A stretch of 64,000 nucleotides of DNA from Trichormus variabilis 0441 (GTDB taxonomy: Bacteria > Cyanobacteriota > Cyanobacteriia > Cyanobacteriales > Nostocaceae): positions 928,001-992,000 of the forward strand of contig NZ_CP047242.1 in assembly GCF_009856605.1 (NCBI RefSeq). Reading direction: 5' to 3'. Numbering within the stretch: the stretch's first letter is position 1; every line of letters starts with the position of its first letter. Below the pieces are notes generated by a model. It did no database searches, was not told where the DNA came from, and was given only the letters and a program-made list of their open reading frames with translations. A program made the translations under genes and the position numbers. Shown one piece after another: positions 48,548 through 58,138 of this stretch.

Positions 48548-49333
48548 CTACTCCCCACTTGCCGCCCCACGATAAGCAAGGTAAATAGCTTCTAAAAATA
48601 CATCAGAGGTCACAGTTGCGGGTAATGTTTCTAAGTGCAGAATTGCTTGAACTTGTTCGGCTAGTTTGATAGATAAGACGCTTCTGGCTTTGTCACTCAT
48701 TGCACTACGTCGCTGTAGATATTCATGAATTACAGCAAAGTCATCGGGTAATAACCTTGATAAGTCAGTAATTTGTAATAATTCCGCATAGAGTGACTTG
48801 GCTTGTTCAGAAATAGTGAAAGTGGCTGGAGTAGTTGGTGTTTCCGTTTGAATAACAATTGTGCCTGCGGCTAAATCACCAAGACGCTTTTCTTTGCTAT
48901 TAAAAATAATTAAAAAAGCCCCAATAAACAGAAATTCATCGAAAGGTCGTAATAAAGCTCGCAGAGTAGCTTGTTGTAAACCAACTGGTCTGCCATCATC
49001 TCGAACTACGCGAATCTTAACTGAGCGTTTACCGGGGGTTTGGCCTTGCCATAAAGTCTCAAAAAAGACAAAGTAGCCCGTGTACATGACAAAGCTAACA
49101 ATAAATGCGATCGCTACTAGCCAAACAGCCGTCGCCGAACCGAAAGTTTCTGTCCACCAATCTACTAACTGAGCAGAAATAAAAGCCCAGACAAGGAAGA
49201 ATACCACCCAAGTCGCAGCTAAAATCAAATAATCAATGATTAAAGCCCAAGCACGATTACCAATACCAGCGACGGTAAATTCTATCTCTACACTTTCTGG
49301 TGTGCGGTATTTGACACGGTTAAACAGGTGCAT
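48548..49333 (-). CDS. RDD-family membrane protein
   Basis: 261 residues. The RDD domain (about 10-165) has three to four transmembrane helices, with R-A-W-A-L-I-I-D-Y (Arg/Asp at the start of helix one) and G-Q-T-P-G-K-R near helix three. The C-terminal 95 residues are cytoplasmic and helical. RDD proteins are of uncertain function, with some reports of ion or solute exchange. It lies in a minus-strand pair with the next membrane gene, opposite the SpoIIM-type gene. A similar RDD/SpoIIM set is found near MoxR-type clusters in other bacteria. Confidence 0.85.
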   Translation of the reverse strand: MHLFNRVKYRTPESVEIEFTVAGIGNRAWALIIDYLILAATWVVFFLVWAFISAQLVDWWTETFGSATAVWLVAIAFIVSFVMYTGYFVFFETLWQGQTPGKRSVKIRVVRDDGRPVGLQQATLRALLRPFDEFLFIGAFLIIFNSKEKRLGDLAAGTIVIQTETPTTPATFTISEQAKSLYAELLQITDLSRLLPDDFAVIHEYLQRRSAMSDKARSVLSIKLAEQVQAILHLETLPATVTSDVFLEAIYLAYRGAASGE

Positions 49334-49399
49334 AGAAATTCAAAATTAATAAAACTTTCGAGTATGAGGGTTCTGGCTGCTGGTGCTATAAAATAGTGG

Positions 49400-50254
49400 T
49401 TAAATTTCGCGATCGCGTAACTGCAAGCCTAACCCTTCACGACGACTCCGCAGGTCATAATAAATTACAGCCTTGATGCTTTGCCAAAAGGGTATCAATA
49501 AAGCACCACTACTGAAACTAAGAACTAAAACCAGGACAAAATAAAGCAGAGCAAATGCAGTATTACCATCACTGATTAAAGGTAAAAATACCGCTTGCAG
49601 AATACTTATAACAATCTGAACCACAATTTGAATAGGGATTGTGATTAAGAAACCAACAAAGGAAATCAACAGTATCCGCCAAACGTGACCTTGAGTTAAT
49701 TCCCAACTGCGACTAATTGCAGAAGTAGCCTCGATACCTTCCTCTACAGCTAAAGGTAAATCTACTAAGTAAAAACGGGTCACCAGCCACAAAATCCCTA
49801 ATAGCGCCACAATACCGATGACAAAAGCCGCGAGAATAAATACAAGATAAGTCGCAGGGTTGCCTTGTTGTCCTGCTCCCCCAACAAATGCCGCCGATAC
49901 CACTCCTAATAAAATAGATAAAATTACTACACCTAAACCAATGCCAATACCGACAAGAAACAATAAGAGTATTGTCAACAAAAATTGCCACAGTCGAGAG
50001 TTAACAAAACGTTCACCCGATGGAATACTTTCGGGTTGATTCACCAATTCACCAAAGGCTAGGCGCGAAATTAGGGCTGTGAGGGCATAAAACTTTGCCC
50101 ACCCATAAACTGGAACTAGCACCCAGACATAAGCCTTTAATGCCAATAAAAAGTAGTCCTTAAGATGAGAACGATACAACCGTAGCCCTGCACTGACAAC
50201 ATTTCCTACACTCAGTGCTTGCGTGGGACTGGGAGAACCAAAGTTTCCTGCCAT
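49400..50254 (-). CDS. Multi-helix membrane protein, GPDPase-membrane-domain-like
   Basis: 284 residues with about six transmembrane helices and an N-terminal L-S-V-G-N-V-V-S-A-G-L-R-L-Y-R-S-H. This pattern is shared with membrane domains found before glycerophosphodiester phosphodiesterases and with DUF975-like proteins. No enzymatic residues recognised. The R-S-W-E-L-T-Q-G-H segment near residue 190 is typical of this membrane family. The gene is 66 bp upstream of the RDD gene on the same strand and is divergent from the SpoIIM-type gene by 81 bp. Confidence 0.7.
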   Translation of the reverse strand: MAGNFGSPSPTQALSVGNVVSAGLRLYRSHLKDYFLLALKAYVWVLVPVYGWAKFYALTALISRLAFGELVNQPESIPSGERFVNSRLWQFLLTILLLFLVGIGIGLGVVILSILLGVVSAAFVGGAGQQGNPATYLVFILAAFVIGIVALLGILWLVTRFYLVDLPLAVEEGIEATSAISRSWELTQGHVWRILLISFVGFLITIPIQIVVQIVISILQAVFLPLISDGNTAFALLYFVLVLVLSFSSGALLIPFWQSIKAVIYYDLRSRREGLGLQLRDREI

Positions 50255-50335
50255 AGATGCGAAATTTCCTTGAAATTACGGGTGTGAATTTGAGGCTATC
50301 TTAAAGTACGTTAATTGCTAATATTCCCAAAATTT

Positions 50336-51301
50336 ATGAATATTCAACGTTGGATTGCTCGGCGAGAGTCAAACTGGCAGCGTTTAGATGCTTTATTAAG
50401 ACAGGTGGAAACAAAAGGGTTAAAGTCTCTCCCAGCTACAGAAATTCGGGAGTTAGCTAGTTTATATCGTTCAGTTGCGGCAGATTTAGCGCGCGCGCAG
50501 ACGCAGCAAGTCGGTAATATTTTGATACATAATTTACAATCCTTGACAACTCGTGGCTATACGCAGATTTACCAAGGTTCGAGAAGGCAGGAATGGCAAG
50601 CGGTGGTGGAATTTTACCGATGGGAACTACCCGCAGTGATTCAGCAAACATTCACATACACTGCTACCGCTACCGCTTTATTTGTTCTAGGTCTGCTAGT
50701 TGCTTGGTGGTATGCTTGGCAAGACCCGACATTCATGTCTTTAATCGTCCCAGAACGCCTAATTTCTCAAGTTCGAGATGAACATAAATTGTGGATGGGG
50801 TCAATTGTGGGGATTGAGCCTTTGGCATCTAGTGGGATTATGATTAACAATCTCAAGGTGTCCTTTGGTGCAGTTGCAGGTGGGATGACAGCCGGAGCAT
50901 TCACAACTTATGTGATGGTATTTAATGGTTTACTCATCGGTGCTATCGGCACATTGGTAGGGCAGAACAATTTAGCTTATCCCTTTTGGGCATTTGTTTT
51001 TCCTCATGGCGCTTTAGAGTTACCCGCCATTTTCTTCGCTGGTGGAGCTGGGTTGTTAATAGCAAGAGCTATTTTATTCCCTGGTGAATATCGTCGCAGT
51101 GATGCCTTGAAATTTTATGGTTCTCAAGCAGTGCAGCTATTATTTGGGATTGTGCCAATGTTAGTTATAGCCGGGATTATTGAGGGATTTTTCTCTCCTA
51201 ACCCCAGGATTCCTGATCCCTTAAAGTATTTGTTTGGCACAGGGTTATTTATGATTCTTTTTATATACTGTAATCGAAAAAAAACATCAGTTAAAAGGTA
51301 G
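50336..51301 (+). CDS. SpoIIM-like (DUF95) membrane protein
   Basis: Stage II sporulation protein M-like, 321 residues from the ATG at 50336. A cytoplasmic N-terminal helical part with the W-x-x-L motif (R-E-S-N-W-Q-R-L-D-A-L) is followed by about six transmembrane helices with the segment N-N-L-K-V-S-F-G-A-V-A-G-G and H-G-A-L-E-L-P-A-I. Cyanobacteria do not sporulate, so a role in membrane remodelling or trafficking is a guess. The divergent RDD and membrane genes suggest a joint function. Confidence 0.82.
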   Translation: MNIQRWIARRESNWQRLDALLRQVETKGLKSLPATEIRELASLYRSVAADLARAQTQQVGNILIHNLQSLTTRGYTQIYQGSRRQEWQAVVEFYRWELPAVIQQTFTYTATATALFVLGLLVAWWYAWQDPTFMSLIVPERLISQVRDEHKLWMGSIVGIEPLASSGIMINNLKVSFGAVAGGMTAGAFTTYVMVFNGLLIGAIGTLVGQNNLAYPFWAFVFPHGALELPAIFFAGGAGLLIARAILFPGEYRRSDALKFYGSQAVQLLFGIVPMLVIAGIIEGFFSPNPRIPDPLKYLFGTGLFMILFIYCNRKKTSVKR

Positions 51302-51480
51302 ATATATAGCAAACTTTCAGTGGGTACGGTTATTGCGATCGCTCTTGGTTATGGAACCGAACCTACAGGGGTTTGCTCCTGATATACTCTTTTAGTGAAG
51401 GAGCTAGAGATTAAGCTTTTCCACAATGCAAATTAATTCAACAATATACCTCTTATTTAATTAGTAAAAAGCTTAATAAT

Positions 51481-51516
51481 AGCCTTCTGATAAGCAAATG
51501 TTGCATTTTAGAGGTG
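51481..51516 (+). promoter_or_regulatory. Possible RNA thermometer before hspA
   Basis: In the leader, AGCCTT (51481-51486) can pair with the ribosome-binding GAGGTG region (51511-51516), with two G-U pairs. AAATG (51496-51500) can pair with CATTT (51504-51508). A helix of this kind that hides the Shine-Dalgarno sequence would resemble the short thermometer known for Synechocystis hsp17. The pairing is weak and deduced by eye only. Confidence 0.35.
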
Positions 51517-51521
51517 ATATT

Positions 51522-51989
51522 ATGGCAATCACAAGATGGGAACCTTTCCGGGAAATTGAGCGCTTAGAACCATTTCGAGAAATTGATACATTACAACGGC
51601 AAATAAACCGCTTGTTTGATAGGTTAATGCCAACCAATGGTGGTGAAAAAGTTGGTTTTGCCTTTGTACCTGCTGCTGAACTTGAAGAAAAGGATGATGC
51701 TATTCATTTGAAACTAGAAGTCCCAGGCTTAGAAGCAAATGATATTCATGTAGAAGCGACTCCCGAATCGATTTCGATTACTGGTGAGCGGAAGTCTGAG
51801 ACTAAGATGGAAGAAAATGGCATTACTCGTTCTGAGTTTAGGTATGGTAAATTCCAACGAGTTATTCCCCTACCGTCTCTAATTCAAAATGACAAAGTAC
51901 AAGCTGAGTACAAGAACGGTATCCTCCGCCTCACTGTACCAAAAGCTGAGTCGGAAAGAAATAAAGTGGTGAAAGTCAATATTGGTTAA
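51522..51989 (+). CDS. hspA: Small heat-shock protein HspA (Hsp20)
   Basis: ATP-independent holdase chaperone of 155 residues from the ATG at 51522, preceded by AGAGGTGAT at a good distance; an ATG at 51498 would add eight residues. The N-terminal R-x-E-x-F-R-E-I segment is followed by an alpha-crystallin domain (about 45-150) with V-P-G-L-E-A-N-D-I, I-S-I-T-G-E-R and the C-terminal N-G-I-L-R-L-T-V-P-K. It likely protects photosystem and phycobilisome proteins in heat and oxidative stress. Monocistronic. Its leader may form a hairpin that hides the ribosome site. Confidence 0.93.
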   Translation: MAITRWEPFREIERLEPFREIDTLQRQINRLFDRLMPTNGGEKVGFAFVPAAELEEKDDAIHLKLEVPGLEANDIHVEATPESISITGERKSETKMEENGITRSEFRYGKFQRVIPLPSLIQNDKVQAEYKNGILRLTVPKAESERNKVVKVNIG

Positions 51990-52007
51990 AGCTAGGGGAA
52001 TAGTATT

Positions 52008-52050
52008 GAGTGCTGAGTGGATGTCTTAATAGACAATTCACTCAGCACTC
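52008..52050. terminator. Long hairpin between hspA and the WD40 gene
   Basis: GAGTGCTGAGTG (52008-52019) pairs perfectly with CACTCAGCACTC (52039-52050), with an inner TGTCT/AGACA stem and TAAT loop. It lies between two convergent genes and may be a two-sided terminator, although no T-run follows. Confidence 0.55.
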
Positions 52051-52088
52051 GACGTATGAGTTCAGACGATGCCAACATAGGAGAGAGC

Positions 52089-55000
52089 TTAGTGTTTCAC
52101 AATACCGCACATTTGGCGATCGCTCTCTGTTACATTGGGATTTGTGGACAGATAGTCATGCAGCCAGTCGCAACCCTTTTTGAGTAGTTCGCTCAAGTTG
52201 TCAATATGCCAGGTTCTTACTGTACCGTCATAACCTGATGTAACAATAGTTTGATCAACTGCTCTGAAGGCTATGCTACTGATTTTTCCCTGATGACCAG
52301 CAAACTCAGCTAATTGTTGTCCTGAACGACTCCACAGTTTGACCAATCCATCATCTCCCACTGTAGCAATACGTTGATTATCAATAAATATGACACTTCT
52401 CACCCATCCCTTGTGAGCTTTCCACTGACTCTGTTGAACACCGGATAAATCCCAAAGCCTAACTGTACCGTCCATTCCTCCTGTCAAAACCTGTTTTTGA
52501 TCAGGACTAAAGTTAGCGCTGAATACTCCCCCCCGATGTCCCTTAAATTCAGCCAGCATCTTACCGGAAATATCTCTAAGTTGAACTGGGCTGTCCACAA
52601 TACTATATCGATTAACTTGCAAAGTACCGGCAATAAGTATTTTCTGCCCATCTTGGCTAAAGTTCATGCTATAAACTCCAACATCTCTGTCTTTTGACGG
52701 AGATAATGGCCATTCTTTTATTGGCTGTTTCTGAGATGGATTCTGCCAATTCCAAATCTGCACTTTACTAAGTTCGGTATTACTGGCTTGTAATACTGTC
52801 GCTAAATAGCGATTATCATAACTAAAACTGACGTGATATGTATTGTTATACTGAACAATTGGCTTACCTGATAAATCCCAAATTATAACTTTACCTGGGA
52901 TTGCTGTAGCAACATACTTTCCATCTGAACTAAAATTTATGTTGACAATCCCACCATAATTATTCGCTTTCCATCGACTTAATTCTTTTTTGGAGAGATC
53001 CCAAAACCTTACCATACCATTGAGTTCAGCAGTGGCCAGGATTTGTCCACTCGGATTAAAAGATACGCTGTTTACTATATTCTGATTTTCAAAAGAATCT
53101 CCTAATGGGAATCTGTCTGATGAAGTTTTAAAGATATGGGGAATCTTACTATTACTAGAAAGATTCCAGTTAGAAACTCGCCCAAGAACGCAGATTTTAG
53201 AGTTATCTGCCTGAATTCCCCAGTCACTACCAAAACCATAATCTTCCCCTTCTGGAGGGAAAGTCCAGATAGATTTTGCTTCTACAGGGTACTCCCCAAA
53301 TGCTATTCCAGGTACATCTGGATGGTAGAGCTTAACCTTAATAATTCTGCTTGTTCGATTCTCAAATGATATTCTCCCAACTTGATTATCTTCAAAAAGC
53401 GAAGAAGAAACTCGCTCTGGATATAATCCAGGTGCATATAAAGAAAAACATTCATTACTACTTTCCCCTTCTATATTTTTCAAAAATGGTCTAGTAGAAT
53501 AAAGCACATCTGGATTAAGTTGCTTTCCTGCTAAACTCCAAACTTTAGCATTACTATCTGTACCCGTTGTAGCCAGAAGTTTTTTATTTGGGCTGAATCT
53601 TACACTTAATACCCCTCCTTGATGTCCCTTGAATTCTATTAACTGCTTGCCTGATAGATGCCAAAGTCTCACCTTGCCATCATCACCTGCTGTGGCTAAT
53701 AACTTTCCATCTGGGCTAAAACTTACATCTCTAACCCATCCTACATGACCTTTAAATTCTGCAAGTTGTTCACCTGATAGTTTCCAAAGTCTTGCTTTAC
53801 TATCATCACCTGCGGTAGCTAATAATCTTCCATCGGGACTAAAGCTTATACTACGAAAGCTACCATTGGGACTTTTAAATTCAGATAGCTTTTGTCCTAC
53901 TAAATTCCAAAGTTTAGCTATCCTATCCTTTCCTGCCGTAGCGATATATTGACCATCTGAACTAATACTTAGACTATAAATTGCACCCTGTTCTGCCATC
54001 CAATTCTTTATCTTTTGCTTTTCTTGCAAACTCCACAAATTAATATCACCATCTTCACCTCCAGTCACAATGAATTTACTATCTGGACTAAAAGCAACAT
54101 CACGAATAACATTTTGATGTTTATATTCAGATAACATCTCTCCTAATAGATTCCAAATCCGAACCATTCCATCATCTGATGCTGTGGCAATGAGTTTACT
54201 ATCTGGACTAAAGTTTACACTTAAAATACTGCCCCAGTGAGCCTTAAATTCGATTTGCTGTTTTCCTAAATAATCCCAAATCCGGACTGTACCATCCGAA
54301 CCAGAAGTGACTATAAGCCTTCCATTTGGACTAAAGCGGATGCCCCTAACCCAACCCTGATGTCCTGTAAGTTGGTTTACCTCAAAAATTTTGTCGAGTA
54401 TTTTTTGTAATGCAAATAAGGGGCTAAACGCTGGGTAATTTTCTAAAGAGGTACCATTTTTAACTAAATTTTCTAGATTTCTCGCACTTCTTATGGACTT
54501 TATTAAAGAGTTCAACTCTTCAGAATCAAACTGTTGCATTGCAACAATTCCTGACTGCTCTAGTGCATTACCTTGCAGTGCAAGTCTCGTATTGTCTTGA
54601 GCTTCCCTAGCTTCTTTTTCAGCTTTTTCGCGCAGTTGAATTGCTTGTGCTACCTTAGCTTCTGCATCCGTTACTTTTGCCTGTGCTGCTGCCACCTTTT
54701 CTTGCGACTGTCGGTCTACATTTTTAAGCTCTGCCTTCGCTGCTGCCAAATCTTTTTTAGCTTGCTCAACTTTCCGATTTGCTTCCTTCTGCTTTACTTG
54801 TGCCTCAATCAGACTTTTTGCTGCTGTTTCTTTATCAATCTTTGCTTGTTTAGTTATTTTCCCTAAATTCTCAAGAGCTAGTCGAACATCATCATCTGCT
54901 TTTTTCGTTCGATTTTTTGCTTCTTCCTTTGTATTGGCAACCTGAATATTTGCCTCTTTCACCCTCTGATTGGCCTTGTCCGTTAATTCTTTTGCTTCTT

Positions 55001-56522
55001 TTTGTGTATTGGCAACCTTAACATTTGCATCATTAACAGATATTCCTGCCCAGACACTCGCCACCCCTGCAACTACTAGTGTCCCTGCCAAAATTATCGA
55101 ACCAACTCTCACTTTCCCCTTCGCTGTCTGCTCTGCCTCCAAAAGGATTTGATTTGCCTGTTCTGCTGTCTCCCGCGCTAGACGTTCCGCTTCTAGTTTA
55201 CGGTCAATGTCTTGCTTTTCTACCTCGCGGCTTTCCCGTAAAAATCTGTCATCTTCATCACTGAGGCGTTTACCCTTTGCCCAGGCTTCGGCATCTTCTA
55301 GCGCCTGTCCCCGCAGTAGAAATGACTGTTTTTGCTCATCGGATTCTTGCCAGGCTTTCATGGCTTCCGCATAAAAAGACGGACGCAAATCCGCCAATGC
55401 CCTATCTACCCATTGCTGGTTAAATACTGCCGCATAAATGGGATTGTAAACATTGAGTTTGCCGTCCCGTTTGACTACCAAGCCGGTTAAACGCAGTTGC
55501 ATTTGCTCATAACTTTCATCAGCAGCAATGCCTCCCTGATCTAAAACCTGCTGATATAGACCGAGCAAACGCCCTCGCCCTTGTTCATCACTTTGCAAAA
55601 TTCTGTCACGAATGGTCTTTAGGTGTGGTGGTACATCTTGGGTTTCCCAGTTGTCGATCACTTTGGCACAGACAACTTGTTCTACCAATTCCTGGGGTGA
55701 CAAGGACGAATTGACCTGCTGGACAACCAAATTCAACACTTTCTGGGTCAAAAATGGTTGTCCTCCTGTCCATGTCAATACAGACTGCATTACTGCCTGG
55801 GGATCACTGACCTTACCAATTAAACCTTGCTGTAGCGGTTCTGCCTCAGCCAGTTGAAACCCGCTCATCTCTACTGCATGGCCGATATTAAAGGAAGAAC
55901 TCCGCCTACTGCGAATGAGGTCAGAAGGTGTTGCTACTCCCAAGAATGCAAAGGTCAGGCGGGTATAATCTGGCTTTTCTGCCCGCCTTTCATATAAAGA
56001 ACGAATCAGAATGAAAAATCCATCGGTATCAAATTTGAGACTGAGGAGGTTATCAACCTCTTCCACAAAAATAGTGATATTTTGGGTAGTCTGGGGTAGC
56101 AAAATCTGGTCGATAAACTCATAAAAACGCTCAACTACAGAAATAGATTGCCCATCTAGTTGTTTCCACCACCCAGGGAAATCTATTTTATCTTGTAGGT
56201 GGAGGTCGCCAATTAGCCGCTTGATTGTCCCTGCATACCATTGATCTTCGCGCAAAGTCGTACCCCGCGTTTGCGGATCGATGACAGCACAGACGACCCC
56301 ATCCTGCTGTAATTTCTGCATTGCCCGTACTCGCAAACTCGATTTACCCATTTGCCGCGAGTTAAACACGAAACAATACTCACCCGCCTTTAAACGTTCA
56401 TACAGTTCCCGATCTGCCTGTCGCTCTACATAGGCAGGGTTATCGATGGGCAAACTGCCGCCCACTTGGTAGCTAAATAGAGTGCTATGATTTGCGGGTT
56501 GAGGTTCGGGTGAGGTAGTCAT
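52089..56522 (-). CDS. AAA (STAND-like) ATPase with TM, coiled coil and WD40 propellers
   Basis: 1477 residues. The N-terminal AAA_35-like ATPase (about 10-390) has Walker A in S-R-Q-M-G-K-S-S and an acidic Walker B-like F-V-E-E-V-D. A charged helix, a transmembrane segment (about 472-495, [12 protein letters not shown]) and a long Lys/Glu/Ala coiled coil (about 500-660) follow. WD40 repeats begin near 717: seven (about 717-1001), then a 140-residue segment with no WD pattern, then seven more (about 1144-1440), and a 37-residue tail. It lies downstream of a CHAT-AAA gene. It may be a membrane-tethered sensor/assembly platform, but no ligand is known. Confidence 0.9.
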   Translation of the reverse strand: MTTSPEPQPANHSTLFSYQVGGSLPIDNPAYVERQADRELYERLKAGEYCFVFNSRQMGKSSLRVRAMQKLQQDGVVCAVIDPQTRGTTLREDQWYAGTIKRLIGDLHLQDKIDFPGWWKQLDGQSISVVERFYEFIDQILLPQTTQNITIFVEEVDNLLSLKFDTDGFFILIRSLYERRAEKPDYTRLTFAFLGVATPSDLIRSRRSSSFNIGHAVEMSGFQLAEAEPLQQGLIGKVSDPQAVMQSVLTWTGGQPFLTQKVLNLVVQQVNSSLSPQELVEQVVCAKVIDNWETQDVPPHLKTIRDRILQSDEQGRGRLLGLYQQVLDQGGIAADESYEQMQLRLTGLVVKRDGKLNVYNPIYAAVFNQQWVDRALADLRPSFYAEAMKAWQESDEQKQSFLLRGQALEDAEAWAKGKRLSDEDDRFLRESREVEKQDIDRKLEAERLARETAEQANQILLEAEQTAKGKVRVGSIILAGTLVVAGVASVWAGISVNDANVKVANTQKEAKELTDKANQRVKEANIQVANTKEEAKNRTKKADDDVRLALENLGKITKQAKIDKETAAKSLIEAQVKQKEANRKVEQAKKDLAAAKAELKNVDRQSQEKVAAAQAKVTDAEAKVAQAIQLREKAEKEAREAQDNTRLALQGNALEQSGIVAMQQFDSEELNSLIKSIRSARNLENLVKNGTSLENYPAFSPLFALQKILDKIFEVNQLTGHQGWVRGIRFSPNGRLIVTSGSDGTVRIWDYLGKQQIEFKAHWGSILSVNFSPDSKLIATASDDGMVRIWNLLGEMLSEYKHQNVIRDVAFSPDSKFIVTGGEDGDINLWSLQEKQKIKNWMAEQGAIYSLSISSDGQYIATAGKDRIAKLWNLVGQKLSEFKSPNGSFRSISFSPDGRLLATAGDDSKARLWKLSGEQLAEFKGHVGWVRDVSFSPDGKLLATAGDDGKVRLWHLSGKQLIEFKGHQGGVLSVRFSPNKKLLATTGTDSNAKVWSLAGKQLNPDVLYSTRPFLKNIEGESSNECFSLYAPGLYPERVSSSLFEDNQVGRISFENRTSRIIKVKLYHPDVPGIAFGEYPVEAKSIWTFPPEGEDYGFGSDWGIQADNSKICVLGRVSNWNLSSNSKIPHIFKTSSDRFPLGDSFENQNIVNSVSFNPSGQILATAELNGMVRFWDLSKKELSRWKANNYGGIVNINFSSDGKYVATAIPGKVIIWDLSGKPIVQYNNTYHVSFSYDNRYLATVLQASNTELSKVQIWNWQNPSQKQPIKEWPLSPSKDRDVGVYSMNFSQDGQKILIAGTLQVNRYSIVDSPVQLRDISGKMLAEFKGHRGGVFSANFSPDQKQVLTGGMDGTVRLWDLSGVQQSQWKAHKGWVRSVIFIDNQRIATVGDDGLVKLWSRSGQQLAEFAGHQGKISSIAFRAVDQTIVTSGYDGTVRTWHIDNLSELLKKGCDWLHDYLSTNPNVTESDRQMCGIVKH

Positions 56523-56533
56523 CCGCTAAACTC

Positions 56534-58138
56534 CTAAGCGATCGCGAAAATATTGACGATACAATTGGCATCGGGGCTGGACGTTATTCTCAACCCGCAC
56601 AACCAAACCCTAAAGGCTTCCTCAGAACGCAGACGCACGGGAAACTCAGATGTGACAACGGTTTTCATCGCTGCTCCTAATGTGGGATAGTCTTCTAGCG
56701 ACTTGAGATGTCCCAGCAGATAGTCGCTGTAAATGCCGGCTTCCGTTGGTGCAGTTCTCAGAAACTCCTCTAGCGTTAAATCGCCGGCTGCTATGTGATA
56801 CAGTGCCGATCGCACTAAATAAGGATGCCCACCAATCAGATCCATAAACTGCTTGACAAATTGCCCAGACCAATCGAGTCCGTGCAACCTGATTAACTCC
56901 TGCACCTGGGCTGTGGTAAACTCTCCTAACTCAATTGGCAAACCCACATTGAACGGTGATTGGTTAATATCCTTTTGCAAGTATGGTTCTTGGGAGTAGA
57001 CAATCACGAAGCGAAGTTTACCCCATAGTTGATTACTGCGCGATCGCTCGTGCCAACCGCGTAACAAACCACAAAAATCTGTCTCAATATCAGGATATTT
57101 AAACACGCGATCGAAATTGTCGATTGCTACTACCAAGGGTGGTTCTGTATCATCTAACAAATATTTCTCGAAGTAATCAGTACTATTATCATTCGCGCCA
57201 AAAATATCATCCCAATATTCCTCAATCTTGATTCTCACCCCTAGCGGTTTGCCCACAGAAGCGCAAAACCACTGCATATATTTATCTAGATCATTAAAGA
57301 ATTTCTGGTTTACCTGCTCCAGATTCAATGTCACTGTGCGATACCCCAATTGAGCAGCATAGCCAAGGACTCGCACCATCAGCGAAGATTTGCCCATATT
57401 GTGGGGTGATTTAATCCGAATCAATGAGCCAGGCTTCTTGACCTCTGCATAACAGCGTTCCTCATAGGAAGAATGAACATAAAACCGGGAATCAATTCTC
57501 ACTTGCCCATCAGGAGATTCTAAACTGACGCTGTTGCTGGGGATTGTTTGTGTGGTCACCCGATCCGCTTGCCTCAATAATACAGGGGTCAGATCCTCCG
57601 GAATCCCATCTAAGGCGATCGCATTCACTCCCGATGCAAAAGCATCCTCAATGGAGCGATTGTCCCAAATCGCTCTGTAAAAACCCTGAGCAAACTGCCT
57701 TGCGGCTTCATCCCCAATCGCCTGATTCATTCCTACCACATAGGGAATATACTGGGCGATCGCCTCAGCCTGTACTGATGCGTAGCAAGCATTTAGTACC
57801 ACACAGTTAACTTCACCCGCAAACAGCTGAAAGAACTTCGCCAAAGCATCAGTACTGACTGGCTGTTCCGCCCCGTTTTCATCCTCAAAAGCTAATCCAT
57901 ACTCGCCGCCTCCATGCCCCGAAAAATGGACGATCTGCGGCTTGAGATTGTACATATACTGCTGTAAATCATCAGGACGTACAGCACCTCTAGACTCAAT
58001 CACAAAGCGATCGCGATTGACGGATAGCTGTAGTGTGGTGCGAATTTCTTCTACTTCCTTATCCAGACGTAGCCGTACTGTATTTTGAGGGTTTGCCGCT
58101 AAAAATAGGATCTTCTTGACATCGTTCACAATTCGCAT
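56534..58138 (-). CDS. CHAT protease-AAA_35 ATPase, frameshifted C-terminus
   Basis: Caspase-like CHAT domain (about 10-190) with catalytic His75 in H-F-S-G-H-G and Cys118 in L-N-A-C-Y-A. It is followed by an AAA_35-like ATPase (about 215-500) with Walker A in H-N-M-G-K-S-S (246-252) and Walker B V-V-A-I-D-N (336-341). Length as read is 534 residues. The last 27 residues (from about R-V-W-L-C-G) do not fit the family. Another frame encodes L-V-V-R-V-E-N-N-V-Q-P-R-C-Q-L-Y-R-Q-Y-F, the expected end, so a one-base deletion near 56608-56614 is likely. The restored stop would be at 56526, 3 nt before the WD40-protein start. Confidence 0.88.
   Translation of the reverse strand: MRIVNDVKKILFLAANPQNTVRLRLDKEVEEIRTTLQLSVNRDRFVIESRGAVRPDDLQQYMYNLKPQIVHFSGHGGGEYGLAFEDENGAEQPVSTDALAKFFQLFAGEVNCVVLNACYASVQAEAIAQYIPYVVGMNQAIGDEAARQFAQGFYRAIWDNRSIEDAFASGVNAIALDGIPEDLTPVLLRQADRVTTQTIPSNSVSLESPDGQVRIDSRFYVHSSYEERCYAEVKKPGSLIRIKSPHNMGKSSLMVRVLGYAAQLGYRTVTLNLEQVNQKFFNDLDKYMQWFCASVGKPLGVRIKIEEYWDDIFGANDNSTDYFEKYLLDDTEPPLVVAIDNFDRVFKYPDIETDFCGLLRGWHERSRSNQLWGKLRFVIVYSQEPYLQKDINQSPFNVGLPIELGEFTTAQVQELIRLHGLDWSGQFVKQFMDLIGGHPYLVRSALYHIAAGDLTLEEFLRTAPTEAGIYSDYLLGHLKSLEDYPTLGAAMKTVVTSEFPVRLRSEEAFRVWLCGLRITSSPDANCIVNIFAIA

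Noticed and set aside
54573..54866. Antisense frame rich in Leu, Cys and Phe
   Set aside because: It is the shadow of the Ala/Lys/Glu coiled coil of the WD40-ATPase protein on the other strand.
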